Shown here: positions 45,956-57,600 of the stretch, piece by piece | Numbering within the stretch: the first letter of the stretch is position 1 | How the letters are laid out: each line of letters begins with the position of its first letter | Assembly (NCBI GenBank): GCA_010015675.1 | Contig: ML976993.1 | Span: forward strand, 55,846 to 119,845 | Direction: 5' to 3' | Source of the DNA: Byssothecium circinans | Lineage: Eukaryota > Ascomycota > Dothideomycetes > Pleosporales > Massarinaceae | DNA length: 64,000 nt | Notes under the pieces: model-generated | What the model saw: the letters and a program-made list of their open reading frames with translations, nothing else | The model's database searches: none | What the model was told of the DNA's origin: nothing | Position numbers and translations under genes: made by a program

Positions 45956-47263
45956 CACGGCTATACGCCTACAGCATTCTCACGTTTGGACGCCAGCGCA
46001 GCGACGGCGCATTGTATGGACAGTCCCTGCATTCCGGACCCTTTACGATAACCTCTTTCCCACGGCCGCAACTTTATCTTCTTTTCAGCGACAACTCTAT
46101 CTTACCGTTTTTACCTGTTCACTCTTCTATCCCTGTTTAATTTGTCCTGCCCATACGTTCTACCCTTCACCTTCTTAGCACGTCGCATGATCTTGTTTGT
46201 TTCTTCCATTAGTTCGGCGCAGATATACCCTCGATGAACATGGTGCGATTTCCGGTATCACGGTTAGCGGCAGATGGGGCTGATAATAATTTTTTTGGCT
46301 GTATGTTGAGTCGAGTGTTGGGATCTTGGAGAACTGGTACTTGGTATCAGGCAGATGTGTATGTAGTAGCAGTAGTAGCATGGTTGTGAATATAGGCGGT
46401 GTTTTGAAGTGAGAGGATCGAGGTCGCATATGCTTTTGTTGCTGTGTTGTGTTGTGTATACCCGTCCGTCTGTGTTGCCGGTAAGGAGAAATGAAAGAAT
46501 TGTATGTACACTTGAATGAATGGAATTAGTACTTGAGACGGATCTGTTCCTTCCAGCCCAATGTTCTTCGGCTGGCTTAAACTTTAGGCCTCTTACAAAA
46601 TTTATCGGACGAAAAGAGAAAAGGCAAAATGGATGAATGAAAGAAGGCTACAATCAAAAATGAATCGAACCACAACATCCGAAGAGGCTGGATTGCTGGT
46701 GGACTGTGTGTTGAGGTAAGGCAGTAGATACTTGCGCGATGTGCGGGGGAAGCGATTCGCCGTGTACTATAGTATAGTCGCTTCATCGTCGATTTGATCT
46801 ATACGCTTGATGGGAGGAATATGCCTGCAATCACTTAGGTTGTGCGAAACATGAGTTTCGAAGACGGAGTGGATGATGAGGTCAACGGGCTTGAGGAAGC
46901 TGTGGTGGGAGAGGATGCGAGGGAAGATTTAATCGCGGAAGTGGGACTACTCAAAAGGACCCCGGAGAAGAAGGATGTGCAACTAATTAAAGTCCGACGC
47001 GAGCTATATGAAGGGAGGAGGCTGCGGAGGAGGTCAGAGGACTAGGTGAATGCTTTGCGGGAGCTTCGATCGTGTGAATTGTTTAGCAAAACAGAGCGGA
47101 GAATTAAAACTAGGGTGTATACAGAACCGGCACACGCGGATGTTGGCTTATGGAATGCGTGGCGACGCCATTGTTATGGTGCCAAAGAACAATGGTGATG
47201 GGATCTCAACAGCAATTATGACCTTCATCTCAACTAACGATCTCTCTATCAACGAAGGCGGGC
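45956..47263. other. Convergent 3' flanks, 1.3 kb
   Basis: Space between the ends of the hydrolase and Tyw4 genes. A short Glu-rich open frame (46842-47045) lacks any supporting feature. Small GTAGTAGCAG repeats occur near 46365-46380. No gene is supported. Confidence 0.4.
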
Positions 47264-50200
47264 TTAGTTCCCCTTCTTCACCCCATCAGCTCTCTCCTGT
47301 ATCTCCGCCGCCAACCTATCCAGATAAAACCCAGCCATATCATCGGGCACATTCCGAAACGCCCTCAGTATCTTTTCGACATCCCGTCTCCCATTCTCAT
47401 AAGCCTGGAGATCTCTATTCCCATACACGTCTTTGCCTGCAGCGTACCCGCTTTCTAAATTCTTGAAGAAAACGTTCACAGCGATGCTGCTTCCTTCTTC
47501 AGGCTTGGCTGTGTGGCTCCACATGGGTGGGATGAAGAGGATGTCGCCTGGTGCGAGCGACGCGATATGTGGGTGTGTTTGGCGGAGGGAATATGCATCT
47601 TTAGAGTTTGGATTGTGGACGTTGATGTTGGAACTCGAGCCGCCTGGCGGGTAGGAGAGGTGGCGCACGTCGGAGGGTGGGTAGAGGTGGAGGGTTTTCG
47701 AGCCTTGGATTTGGCAGAGTATGTTAGCTAGGACGTCGTAGTGTAGCCAGAGGGCCACGGGGCCTGAGACCCGCAGCGGTGAGCTGTGCAGGTTGTCTCT
47801 TACAAAGGTAAAGACATGTGGTAGGTGGAAATCTGCCGCTATCTCGGGGAAGTCTTCTTCAAGTTTAGTGGGTAGTTTGTTGGCTTGTGTAGAAGAGATG
47901 GCGCGGAGGTACGTTTTCGCTCCCAATGAGATGCCGTCTATGAAGGCACCGAAAGGCTGCCTGGTGTATTGGAAGTTCTTGTCCTTGAAGGTCATGCGGT
48001 CTGACGAACATTCATGGATAACAACATCGCGCGCTGCACCTATGTTCTCTTTCAGGTAATCGAGCGTCCATAGCTGAAGGCATGGGCCGATATTTTGGCC
48101 TTCGATGATAGTAGGCTTGGAGGCGGTGAGAAGTGTAACGAAGTCTTCTGAGGAGTTCAGCTGCACTCGCGAGATGGTAGTAGGCTTCGGTTCAGCAGAC
48201 TTCTTCGCCTTTGCTCCAGCTTTGGGAAGTGAGGGGGGGATGTTGGTCTTCGCTTCGCCACTTGCAGACAGTAGGACCGTCCATGGTTGCGCTCTTGCCG
48301 CGTCGGTTGTGATCGTAAGGTAGCCTTTGTTCCAGAAACTTCCCATGCTGAAGCAGACAGCTCCACCTCCTGCAACAACCACCTCATCCCAAGACACTGG
48401 AGCGGCTCCCGCGCCTACGAGTAGAGGCCAAGCTGACTCTGGTAATGACACCGTAGGTTGTTCGACACGTATCGTGTTCTCATTCGAGTCGGTGTGGATG
48501 ACCACGAAATCTTCGCGCAGACTGCCGATCTCTTTCTTTGAAACACCTCCAATGAGTAGTAGAGAATGTTTGAAAGGTATAAGACTCGCACCAAATTTGC
48601 CGAAAGTTAAGCTTGTATTCGCTTTCCGAATCTCGTTGGTGCGGTCTTTGAATTTGAGGTGCAGCTTATTGTTAAGCGCCGTGATGCGCCACTCCCAAAG
48701 ATCATCGAGTACTGTGCCGCTCGTTGGGGCCATGCCACCCACAAGGTATCCCGAATTCTGAGCCAAACCCAACGTTGACATTGCAGAGCCAAAGCGCCTT
48801 GAAGGTTTTGAAGACCCATCCACGGGGATTGTCATCCAGCCCTGTCCGCTTGTCCAAAGCGTGCATTCATCCAGGACCGTGCCATCGCTAGTCTTGCCAC
48901 CAAACACGAGGATGCCTTCAACTTTGGTGCTGTTGGAGTCACCCGACGGGACGATTACTTTGACTGCATTATGCCTGAAACGTCCGGGACTTAGGTCATG
49001 CACCTGCTCCCAGACTCCTTTCTCGAAGAGCCAGCAATCTGCAAGTGCATGAGCGGGAGACGCCCGGCCGCCCACCAACAACGCCGTAGCGTCGTTTAGA
49101 GGCGTGACTGTGTGACATATGCGTGCATGCGGCGCCGTCGAATCGCAGGGCTGAATCGCAGATGCTGGGTTGTTCCGTTGAAGTACGTCCATGTTCGATA
49201 GTCGGGATTGCAGACCTTGCCCGCCATGGATGGCTACGACATTGTCTCCAAACGTAAAAGCAGCACCGTGCCTACGCGAACTCAGCTGTGAAGATGCTGC
49301 AGCCGCATGGTGGGTGATGATCAAGGACTGGACCTCGTTTCCGTTACGCCCTCGAGCATCGGTGTTTGATGAAGCAACGGTGGGTGACTCTATTGGCTCT
49401 TCTCTGGGAGTATTAGACGCCACTATCAAGAAGTAATGACCGGCAAATAGTGCGAATTCTTCCCACTCGTCAAACGGCTCGACTGCATCCAGGCCGTGTC
49501 GAGCCGTGGGAGGGGTAAAGCCGTCGTCCGACCAGAGATCCCACAGGTTCCGGGCAAGTTTCAGGGTTGACCAACCTGCACCCCCGAACCTGGATATCTG
49601 TTGGGAAAGAGAAGGATATTGCTTAATAGCTTGGATAGGGGTCTGCAGCTTTTCGAAGTGTCTTAGCATGGTTTGGGCGAAAGGATGATCGCAGCCTTGA
49701 GGAAGATATTGCTCCAGGAGACAGAAGCGAGCTATACGGCCGTTAGGATTATGCAAAGGAGTTCAAGCATTTCACTTGCCATCTTCAAGGGTGCTTGCCC
49801 ATCGGATAAGAGAGTCTGAATCTGGAACCGGCATGTAGGTCAGAGACACCTCGGCCACAAAGAGTAAAGACGAGCTAGTTAGATCTAGTTCGGTCTTGAG
49901 CAGCTTTTCGAGGGTGCTGAGGTCTCGAAGGTCGCACCCAAGTGCCATGTACTGGTCGCTTCGAAGATACACATGTGAATGGGCTGGACGTAGGTTCGTC
50001 TTCAGGAGTGGGTCTCGAAGCTTGTCATTGGTGAAAATGCGGTCCCTCTTCCTACAAATGAGCTGCGGATAGTCGACATCTACAAACATCGCATGCTGAG
50101 ACAATGAAGCATGTCTGTGCCAGAATTGAAAGGGTAGCGGATCGCTTATCAAATGGTGAGTCCATGTTTTGGTAACACACGTTGAAGAGTCTCTTACTCA

Positions 50201-50595
50201 CTATCCACACCCTAAATTCACAATGATCTTTGTCTTTTCAGACTCATCTTTCAGAAAGTCGACAACTGTCTGCTCGATGGCATGCATTCGCAGCCAGTAG
50301 CCGCGATTGATCAGAGGATTCCGGCGCACGTACTTTGGTACGAACGGCTCATAATAGTCCGGCTCATTTGGAAAATACAGCTTGGAAACGCATCGCTTGG
50401 AGGTAATGCTACTATCATTTGTCTGATTCATTCAGTTCAAACTTTCTATTTTCTAGCCCAATGTGTAAGGCGGTTGATGAGTGTACTCACATGCATGATC
50501 TCGTCATCATTCCTCTCTTGCGCCGTACGAGCCTTGCCTTTCCCTTTGGTCACTCTTACATCCTTCTTTGGACGTATTTTCTTCGTCGCCGACAT
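47264..50595 (-). CDS. PPM2: tRNA wybutosine-synthesizing protein 4 with JmjC domain
   Basis: Tyw4/Ppm2 methylates and methoxycarbonylates the wybutosine base next to the anticodon of tRNA-Phe. Exons are 50595-50491, 50422-50202, 50144-49780 and 49731-47264, giving 1052 residues. The leader is basic. The methyltransferase part has IVNLGCGYDPLPFQFWHR and ends at FCLLEQYLPQGCDHPF. Kelch-type beta-propeller repeats follow (LLVGGRASPAHALADCWLFE, LVFGGKTSDGTVLDECTLW, YLVGGMAPTSGTVLDDLWEW, LLLIGGVSKKE). The last 300 residues are a JmjC fold with iron ligands HYD in LHYDVLANIL and a distal His in MWSHTAKPEE. Yeast Ppm2 (about 695 residues) stops before this domain. Intron 2 ends in AAG and intron 3 is a GC-AG intron (GCAAGT). 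It is divergent from Atg18. Confidence 0.93.
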
Positions 50596-50949
50596 GTTTA
50601 TTGTTGTTGAAGAGGACGCGGCAAGCCGGCCAAGTGCGAGCGAATTTGGACGGGATGTGGACGCCACAGTGGCTGGTGGTTCTGCTGCGGGGTGATCCCT
50701 GCCAATTGGGAGCATGATGCTCTCTCTAACCAGGCGAACATCCATCGCAGGCTTCCGTTTGCTCGGCCAGCACTGTTGTGTCTGCATATGTCGCTCTCAT
50801 CGCACCGCCTCTCACTCCCTCACTCCTGCACCAACTCTGTGCGTCAACCGCTGCGCTGACGCATTCACAACTGCGACGACCGGCCGGCCCAAGCTCATGC
50901 TCTCAACAAACACCACTGCAACCCACATTGATCCCACACCTACACCCGC
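50596..50949. promoter_or_regulatory. Shared divergent promoter, PPM2 and ATG18
   Basis: The 354 bp between two divergent ATG codons. The half nearer ATG18 is CT- and CA-rich (CCTCACTCCCTCACTCCTGC at 50811-50830), as usual for strong fungal leaders. No named site is supported. Confidence 0.5.
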
Positions 50950-52442
50950 ATGATGGCTTCGATGAACTTTGTCACCTTCAACCAGGACCACAGCCATCTC
51001 GGCGTCGGTGAGCACGCTTGAAACAGCATACGAGGGCGCCACTGATGAGCACTAGGTACCACCAAAGGCTACCGCATCTACACCACCGATCCCTTCAACA
51101 AGCATTCCGAGTCGCGTGAAGGAGATGTCTCGAGCCTGGAGATGCTCTTTTCGTCCTCGTTGGTTGCCCTCACACTCTCTCCCCGCGTCTTGCGGATACA
51201 CAATACAAAGGTCGGTCAGACCCTCCTCGACATGCGAGAAGAAAACGCTCAACCAAAGAAGAGAAAGTCTACGATATGCGAAATGACGTTTAGGACAGCC
51301 ATCTTGGCTATGCGACTAAACCGGAAGCGACTTGTGGTAGTGCTGGAATCGGATCTCTACATCTACGACATCAGCAACATGCTGATGCTGAAAGAGGAGA
51401 AGACGTCGCCGAATCCCAATGGTGAGCAAGCAGGGAGCGCATGAGGGGACCCAAATTAACATTTGTTAGCTATTTGCGCTCTTTCTGCGTCGTCCGACAA
51501 CAACTACCTCGTGTTCCCGGTTCCCACAAAAGCAGTGCCTGCCACCTTCCAACCTCCTTCTCACGCTCCTCCGAAGACCGATCATGTCCCTCCTGCGACC
51601 GGCGAAGTCCTCATCTACGACGCAACCAAGTTGGAGTCTGTTAATGTGATAGAAGCACATAACTCGCCCCTGTCTTGCATTGCTCTGAACAATGACGGAA
51701 ACCTTTTGGCAACGGCATCTGAGAAGGGAACCATTATTCGAGTCTTCTCCGTCCCTGACGGCCAGAAGCTATACCAATTCCGGAGGGGTTCAATACCGGC
51801 AAGGATATTTAGCATGTCATTCAACTCGGTTTCCTCATTACTCGGCGTTTCATCCGCGACCATGACGGTACACATATTCAAGTTGGGGGCGCCTAATGCG
51901 GGTCGGAGCAACAGCGTATCATCATTACCAGGGCGACCGCCCTCTTCACGGGGCCGAAGTAGCAGTCGGGCTAGCGAGGAAATTCCAGAAGACTACGAGG
52001 ATAGCATGACCGAGAGCTCCGCACCAGAGCGCAAATCGATCAACCCGACATTTGCGAGCATGATTCGGAGAACGTCACAAAACGTTGGCAAGAGCTTCGC
52101 AGCGACTGTGGGTGGATATCTACCAAGTGCAGTAGCAGAGATCTGGGAGCCTTCGCGTGACTTTGCCTGGGTCAAAATCCCGCGATCACCGAATAGCGCT
52201 TCAACGGGCCCTGTGAAGACCGTTGTGGCATTGAGCAACAATGGGCCTCAAGTTATGGTTGTTACGAGCGAAGGCAACTATCTTGTCTTCAACATCGATC
52301 TCGAAAAGGGTGGAGAGGGCACGCTGTGCAAACAGTATTCGTTAGTTGCCCTCGAAGCACATTGAATCTAGTCACTGATGAACATAGTCTTCTCGAACCG
52401 ACTGAGCTTACAACGAGCACTTCTCAGGATCTTCCTGAGTAA
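50950..52442 (+). CDS. ATG18: Autophagy protein Atg18, PROPPIN
   Basis: This beta-propeller binds PI3P and PI(3,5)P2 on autophagic and vacuolar membranes. Exons are 50950-51007, 51056-51210, 51262-51421, 51470-52340 and 52388-52442, giving 432 residues. Core text is [71 protein letters not shown] and [14 protein letters not shown]. The lipid-binding motif FRRG is present in KLYQFRRGS, with [17 protein letters not shown] just before it. A Ser-rich loop lies in blade 6. Intron 2 (51211-51261) is 51 nt, has donor GTCGGT and acceptor AAG, and contains no stop, so its retention would add 17 residues. The ATGs at 50950, 50953 and 50962 are all in frame; the third matches relatives well. Confidence 0.94.
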
Positions 52443-53513
52443 GCCAGCGACTTTCCCTTGTCTGTTTTGCGTTGCTTAGCCCGAATTCATCATGCATTGC
52501 GTAACGGCGTTGGGGGGAACTGGCCACACATCCGTGAGCCATGATTTGGCCTGGTACGGGTCAGCCTTACACGGTATATCCTGTATAGCCCTGATGTTTC
52601 GCTCGTAGAATATGTTTAGCCATCTCCTGTCCGTACATTGCAATGTTTGTTTTAGATTCTCTTTTTTGTAATTCCCTCAAACTCGACACTCTCGTACTAT
52701 GCTGGTCGTCTTACTCCTGAGATCACCTTACTTCTCCTCGCTACTACTTCCGACCTTCTCATTTGCTGCAGTTTCTCTGGCTACCCCTTTCAGAATATCC
52801 CTTGTTGCACATCTCAATTTTGACAGCTTCTGCACGCAGAACAGACTGCCATCAACCTCGATTAGTAGTCTCGGCACGTCTCCCTTCTGGGCTTACACCA
52901 ACAGCAAGAAAGGGCTTGCCTGTATGACATCTTCATACGTTTGAACCCACCTTGTTCACAATTCTACTTCGGCCTATCCTGCACATGCATCCTACAGTCT
53001 TGGGAGATGTGCGCGACGTTCGATCGGATCTGAAAAGCCATGACAGCGCCCACCCTCGTGGAAAGACGATCTTAGAATTCAACAAGACTGTGATAGCTCC
53101 CTACCTCGACGGCTTTGTAGTAGCATATCTACCTACCCTGTCTTTGTAAAGTTGAATTGACATATACGGTCACTGCTGGGACTTGAAAGACGATTCGAAC
53201 GGAAGTTGCAAGTCCGTGAATATAAACCACGTCCCAAGTTGGAAACCCAACGTTTACTTATTGTCACAAGTAGGCCCCTTGTAAGTTTCGATCCAAGTTC
53301 ACTTCAAATTTCAGATGGAGTGAGAAGTTTGTATCACGTGATACCCCGCATGCCCACATGCAAGTGATGGCTACGGGTCGGTCCCGCTTTTCGCGCGTTT
53401 AGTGACGTACTGTCGCTGCCTAAGCGCTGCGTCCATCATCATTCTTCTCCCAGCACATCCGCCGACTTCACAAAAACATATAACAATCGTACGAACACAC
53501 AAAACCGCAAGCT
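52443..53513. other. Intergenic, Atg18 3' flank and PI31 promoter
   Basis: A pyrimidine-rich stretch (52640-52800) follows ATG18. The right part is the promoter of the PI31 gene and holds a 14-bp CACGTG palindrome, listed separately. An 81-residue open frame at 52699-52944 has no supporting features. Confidence 0.45.
53331..53344. promoter_or_regulatory. 14-bp E-box palindrome
   Basis: GTATCACGTGATAC is a perfect 14-bp palindrome around CACGTG, 170 bp upstream of the PI31 start codon. A bHLH or bZIP dimer could bind. The role is inferred only from shape and position. Confidence 0.45.
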
Positions 53514-54679
53514 ATGGTTCAACAAAACACAACGGGCAATCCGCTCAGCGCGGAGTCGCTTGCCACGTTTATGGCGTCTAGCCTACCCAGAGGCGCGGAA
53601 CCCTCCCTCAAGAATGCATACGAGGCCGTCGCGCTTGCCACACACGCTGGCATGCTCTCCGTAGGCTTCCGACTCATCGGTCTTGGAGAGGATACTCGCA
53701 TAGGTAATTCTTATACTCTGTTATGCGATGGAGTTCCTAACTTGCTGCAGATGCTTCAGCCGACGCACATAACCCGCAGCCCCTCCCCGCAGCATGGAAC
53801 GCACACAGCTCCTACGAATTTCGATATGCGCACTCGCAGTCATCTATGGAATATCTGATTACTGTGATTCGATTGGGGGGAACAGCTGTCGTCAACGGAC
53901 TAGCTGTTGGTGCCGACAAGAGGACGAGCTTCGACGTCACGATAAAGGACTTCATTTCAGAAGGCTCACTACCAGTCTCAGCGGCGGAAGATGCTTCGAC
54001 AGATGATACCGCAAAGAAACTCCGGGACGTCTTCATATCCGAAGGACGTCTGGGCGATTTCGGCGCCTTCTTGAAGCTCAATATAATCCAAAAGTTGGCG
54101 CCTGGCTTGGGAAAGGAAGGATATCAGGAGACGCGCGGACAGGATCGCGAAGAGGGTGCGCCGCGGGAAGCACCAGAAAGAGGTACTCCTGGATGGCCTG
54201 GACAGCCACGACAACCACCGCCGAACGAACCCGAACCTGCGCGTCCCTACCCTTTCGACGACCCCCTAGCACAGCCGCGACGACCAGATCGTCCCCTCCC
54301 CGAACCTATTCCCGGATTTGAAGACGAATATGAAGTTAATCGTCCGCCTCGAGGCTTGCGAGATCCTCGCATTCCCGTAGGCATCGGCGAGCGCGACCTC
54401 TACCCGCCCGGTCTCGGTCCCCACGATCCTCTCCGGCCCCATCTCGGCGGAGCTCTGCCGCGACCTGGTGGCATGGGCGGAGGCATGCACCCGACATTTG
54501 ACGACCCAATGTTCGGTGGCCAGGGCGGACAAGGCGGCTACGACCCGATGGCACCTCCCGGCGCTCGGTACGATCCGCTGGGCCCAGGAGATCCGCGTGG
54601 CGGACCTCGATTCCCCGGTGGAGGCAGCGGAGGACCACCGAACCCGTTCGGAGGCTTCGGTGACGGTGACTTCATTTAA
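53514..54679 (+). CDS. Proteasome inhibitor PI31 / Fub1-like
   Basis: PI31 binds the 20S proteasome core and influences its activity and assembly. Exons are 53514-53703 and 53751-54679, with a 47-bp intron (donor GTAATT, acceptor CTGCAG), giving 372 residues. The N-terminal FP domain holds SLKNAYEAVALATHAGMLSV and GFRLIGLGE, then AAWNAHSSYEFRYAHSQSS. The C-terminal half is disordered and rich in Pro, Gly, Arg and Asp. Text such as IPVGIGERDLYPPGL and GGGMHPTFDDPMFGG matches the PI31 C-terminal region. The chain ends FGGFGDGDFI. It does not share a promoter with Rpn13, which lies 16 kb away. Confidence 0.9.
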
Positions 54680-57600
54680 GTTCCACGTCTGCGGGACACT
54701 AATAGTATTGGCTGGATTTCGATACCGACGACTTCACGACGAAATATGATTAATGCTGTAATATATATTAGACCAAACATCAGGGCTACACTTCTCTTCA
54801 CGCACATGCTAGACTACTCACCAAAACCCCACCCAAGAATCTATAGTTTTACTCCCCACCCCTGAGACGTACATTCACTTGTGACCCCAAACCCCGCTTC
54901 CCAAGCCTTTGTTTACGCCCCGCTGTATGTACTACGTGTGTGCATTGCCTACTGTACCGTACTGTACATCTGCAAGCAATCTTCCATGTCACCGAAGTCT
55001 CGTCTCTGCGCCTCTACCCTGCTTTTGCTGCTCCGCACTTCGGTCACATCGCAATCACATTACCTCCGTACGCAGGTACCCGTCCACGGCGACGTTACAC
55101 GAACGGCACAGACAAACCGCGTGCGGCACACGTGGTGGGCGTTCGACATTGTGCATGTGGGGGATGTGACGACGGTGAAGGCGGGAGCGTGGAATGGGAT
55201 TGTTGTGGGGGGGGTTTTTGTGATCTGTGCATGTGGGATGGAGGAGGAGATGCGGCGCGGTTGCGAAGCTTAAGTGGACGTCGGTTGAGCCAACGTCGTT
55301 TAGGTAGAACGGCTTATACCCTTTTAATTGTAACATAGAGAGTGTAAATGAATAAAGACAGATATGTCAGTTTGGGGTCGTACACTGTCCCCGTCGTTTG
55401 ATGACGATGAAACGTCAGTCCGTCCAGAGATTAGGACGTGTCTATCTAGTGGAAGGTTCTCTGATTGCGTCAAGGCGTCATAAAATTACTGATGCGCTGG
55501 CACAATATCTAGTATCACTTTGTAAGATTCCATAATTTGCTAGATCCCGGGATTGATAGACGCGCGGGAGTACTTCGAGGTAAAAGCAGCGTCGAAATGC
55601 CCGCAATGCCGTTGGAGCACCAACAAACAATTAGCGAACGCATGGCTCAGCCGGGTTTATTGCTATGAGGGTCCCCTGTGGATTCCTATCTTGGTTCGTT
55701 GGGGCAGGTCGCCAGAGATACCCACCAAGGTACTACTCATTGATATCTTGGACGTGAACGCCCTTGATCTTCCTCGCCCAATGCCGTACAGGAATTCTTA
55801 GAAACCTTTCGTGCAAATGTGTGCTTCTACCAGGTTTAAGTTTTCAAGTACGAAAGCAGATGTCTTCCCTCATAAAATGAACTGAAATGAAGAATCCATT
55901 GTAGGATATCCAAGAGATAGAGGCAATCCAACATCAGCCTCGCGACAAGCTTTCTGTTTTACATCCCGCAATCCGCAATTCCTATTCCCGAATATTACGT
56001 TGTTTTGATTGTCTGGCTGGCTGCTTTGACGTTAAGCTTAAGTATTGTGTTATTGCCCTGCACGATGGATCTAATGTGCATCAGCATCGAGGTTGTAATG
56101 CCGCGAAATAGACACGCCTGGTATGTGAACAAGCGCGCTATGGCGAGCCCATGTACCGCGATCTTCAAATGAACCCCCTTGAGCGTTCGTTGCTCTGCGC
56201 TTGCTAAACCTGGGGCGTGATGATGGTAGCGAAGCCCAGCAATTGATACTACAATTAGCGCTCGTCAAAGGATAAAAGCAGGGTGGAAGCAGGGTTGGCC
56301 TTGGCTCCGTAAATATCCATGGATTGAATCGATACAGGTGAGCACTAAGCGCGGGTCCTTCGTGCCCGCTACTGTATGTCATGGTGCGGGGGGCGGATGC
56401 CTGAGTAAGGATTATTATCAACGTCGTCTCTCGCAAGATAATCGCCACTAGACGTTATCGGTGAAGTGCGTCTTACCGGCATAGAAGGCACGCTTGAGGA
56501 TAGGACGTCATGTGTGTATATTTACACTGCGTTCTACCAGAACTGAAGTCTGAAGGGACGCGTAAAAATTATATTCGTGCGCATGCCTTACTATTATATC
56601 CAGTATGGCCTGTAAATTAGTTGCGGAACGATTGACAGAAGGATCAATAATACCCTTGCTTGTCCTGCCGACGTTTACAGGATGTAATAGGTGCCATGAC
56701 GCGAACTATCCTTCCCTTTACCGAATCCATTTCGAAAAGTGGATACCACGTCCTCTGTGTGCCATGCGGTTATGCAGCGGAGAGCTGAATTTGCGGTTTG
56801 CAGGCAATTTGATGATTTGCCTGATAAGTAGTACAAGTCTGCAGGGCTGAATGCTGTGAAATGTTTGGAACGCGGGGTCGTTGAAGGATTGGTGACGCGC
56901 TATCAGTCGGTGCAAGATTTTGTTTGACCCTGTGATTGACAAATATATAAAATAGGAAGGTCGCCTAGAGTTCTTATAATAAAATTAGGGGAATGAGTTT
57001 TCGTTTTGGGTCGCACCAGTATGTTGTATGACCCGATGCGTGACGCTTGTGTGAGCGGTAAGTGAGAGTTGCCTTTCACTAATTGAGGCCAGAGCTGTGA
57101 GGTAATAGTATGACCGCAGCCAAAGCGTCAGGTAAAAGCAGAGGACGAACCGAAATATTGACAGTCAATTCAAAATCGTATCAGTTTAGTCCTCCAGCGA
57201 CCTGACCACAAAAGCTCGAAGGTTTTCCATATAGCGTACGACACCGTGCGAGAGTCAATAGTTCCAGAATCGAATCGATAGCGACCGAATGGACACTGAT
57301 ATCATTTTCTAACGCTACCAGGACCTAAAGGCAGTGAGTGTGTAACAAGTCTGTTGTTGGACGGTGGTGAGTTGTCGCATCGATTGGCCACTTGTGGTTG
57401 ACAAGAACCTCTTCGCGACGTATGCGGTGCTCCGTTGATCAGTGGTTCGCATATGTGTGTTCGTTTTACGTCGCATTGCGCGATGTCGACTTCAGAGTTC
57501 AAAGTCATCCATACAAGGCCCCGAACATCAAGTGGGGTCAATATATGTTCAGTCATGCCTAGAGATCGCCCTTCCCCGTAGTGTACTTTCGATTGCGCAA

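Noticed and set aside
46842..47045. 67-codon Glu/Arg-rich frame
   Set aside because: Short and low-complexity, in a convergent 3' spacer without support.
54881..55338. Overlapping 130- and 132-codon frames after PI31
   Set aside because: Neither has a domain, consistent start context or splice partners; the frames compete with each other.
55553..55801. 82-codon frame with text such as SKCPQCRWSTNKQ
   Set aside because: Slightly protein-like, but isolated, without partner exons or a second metal-binding pair.
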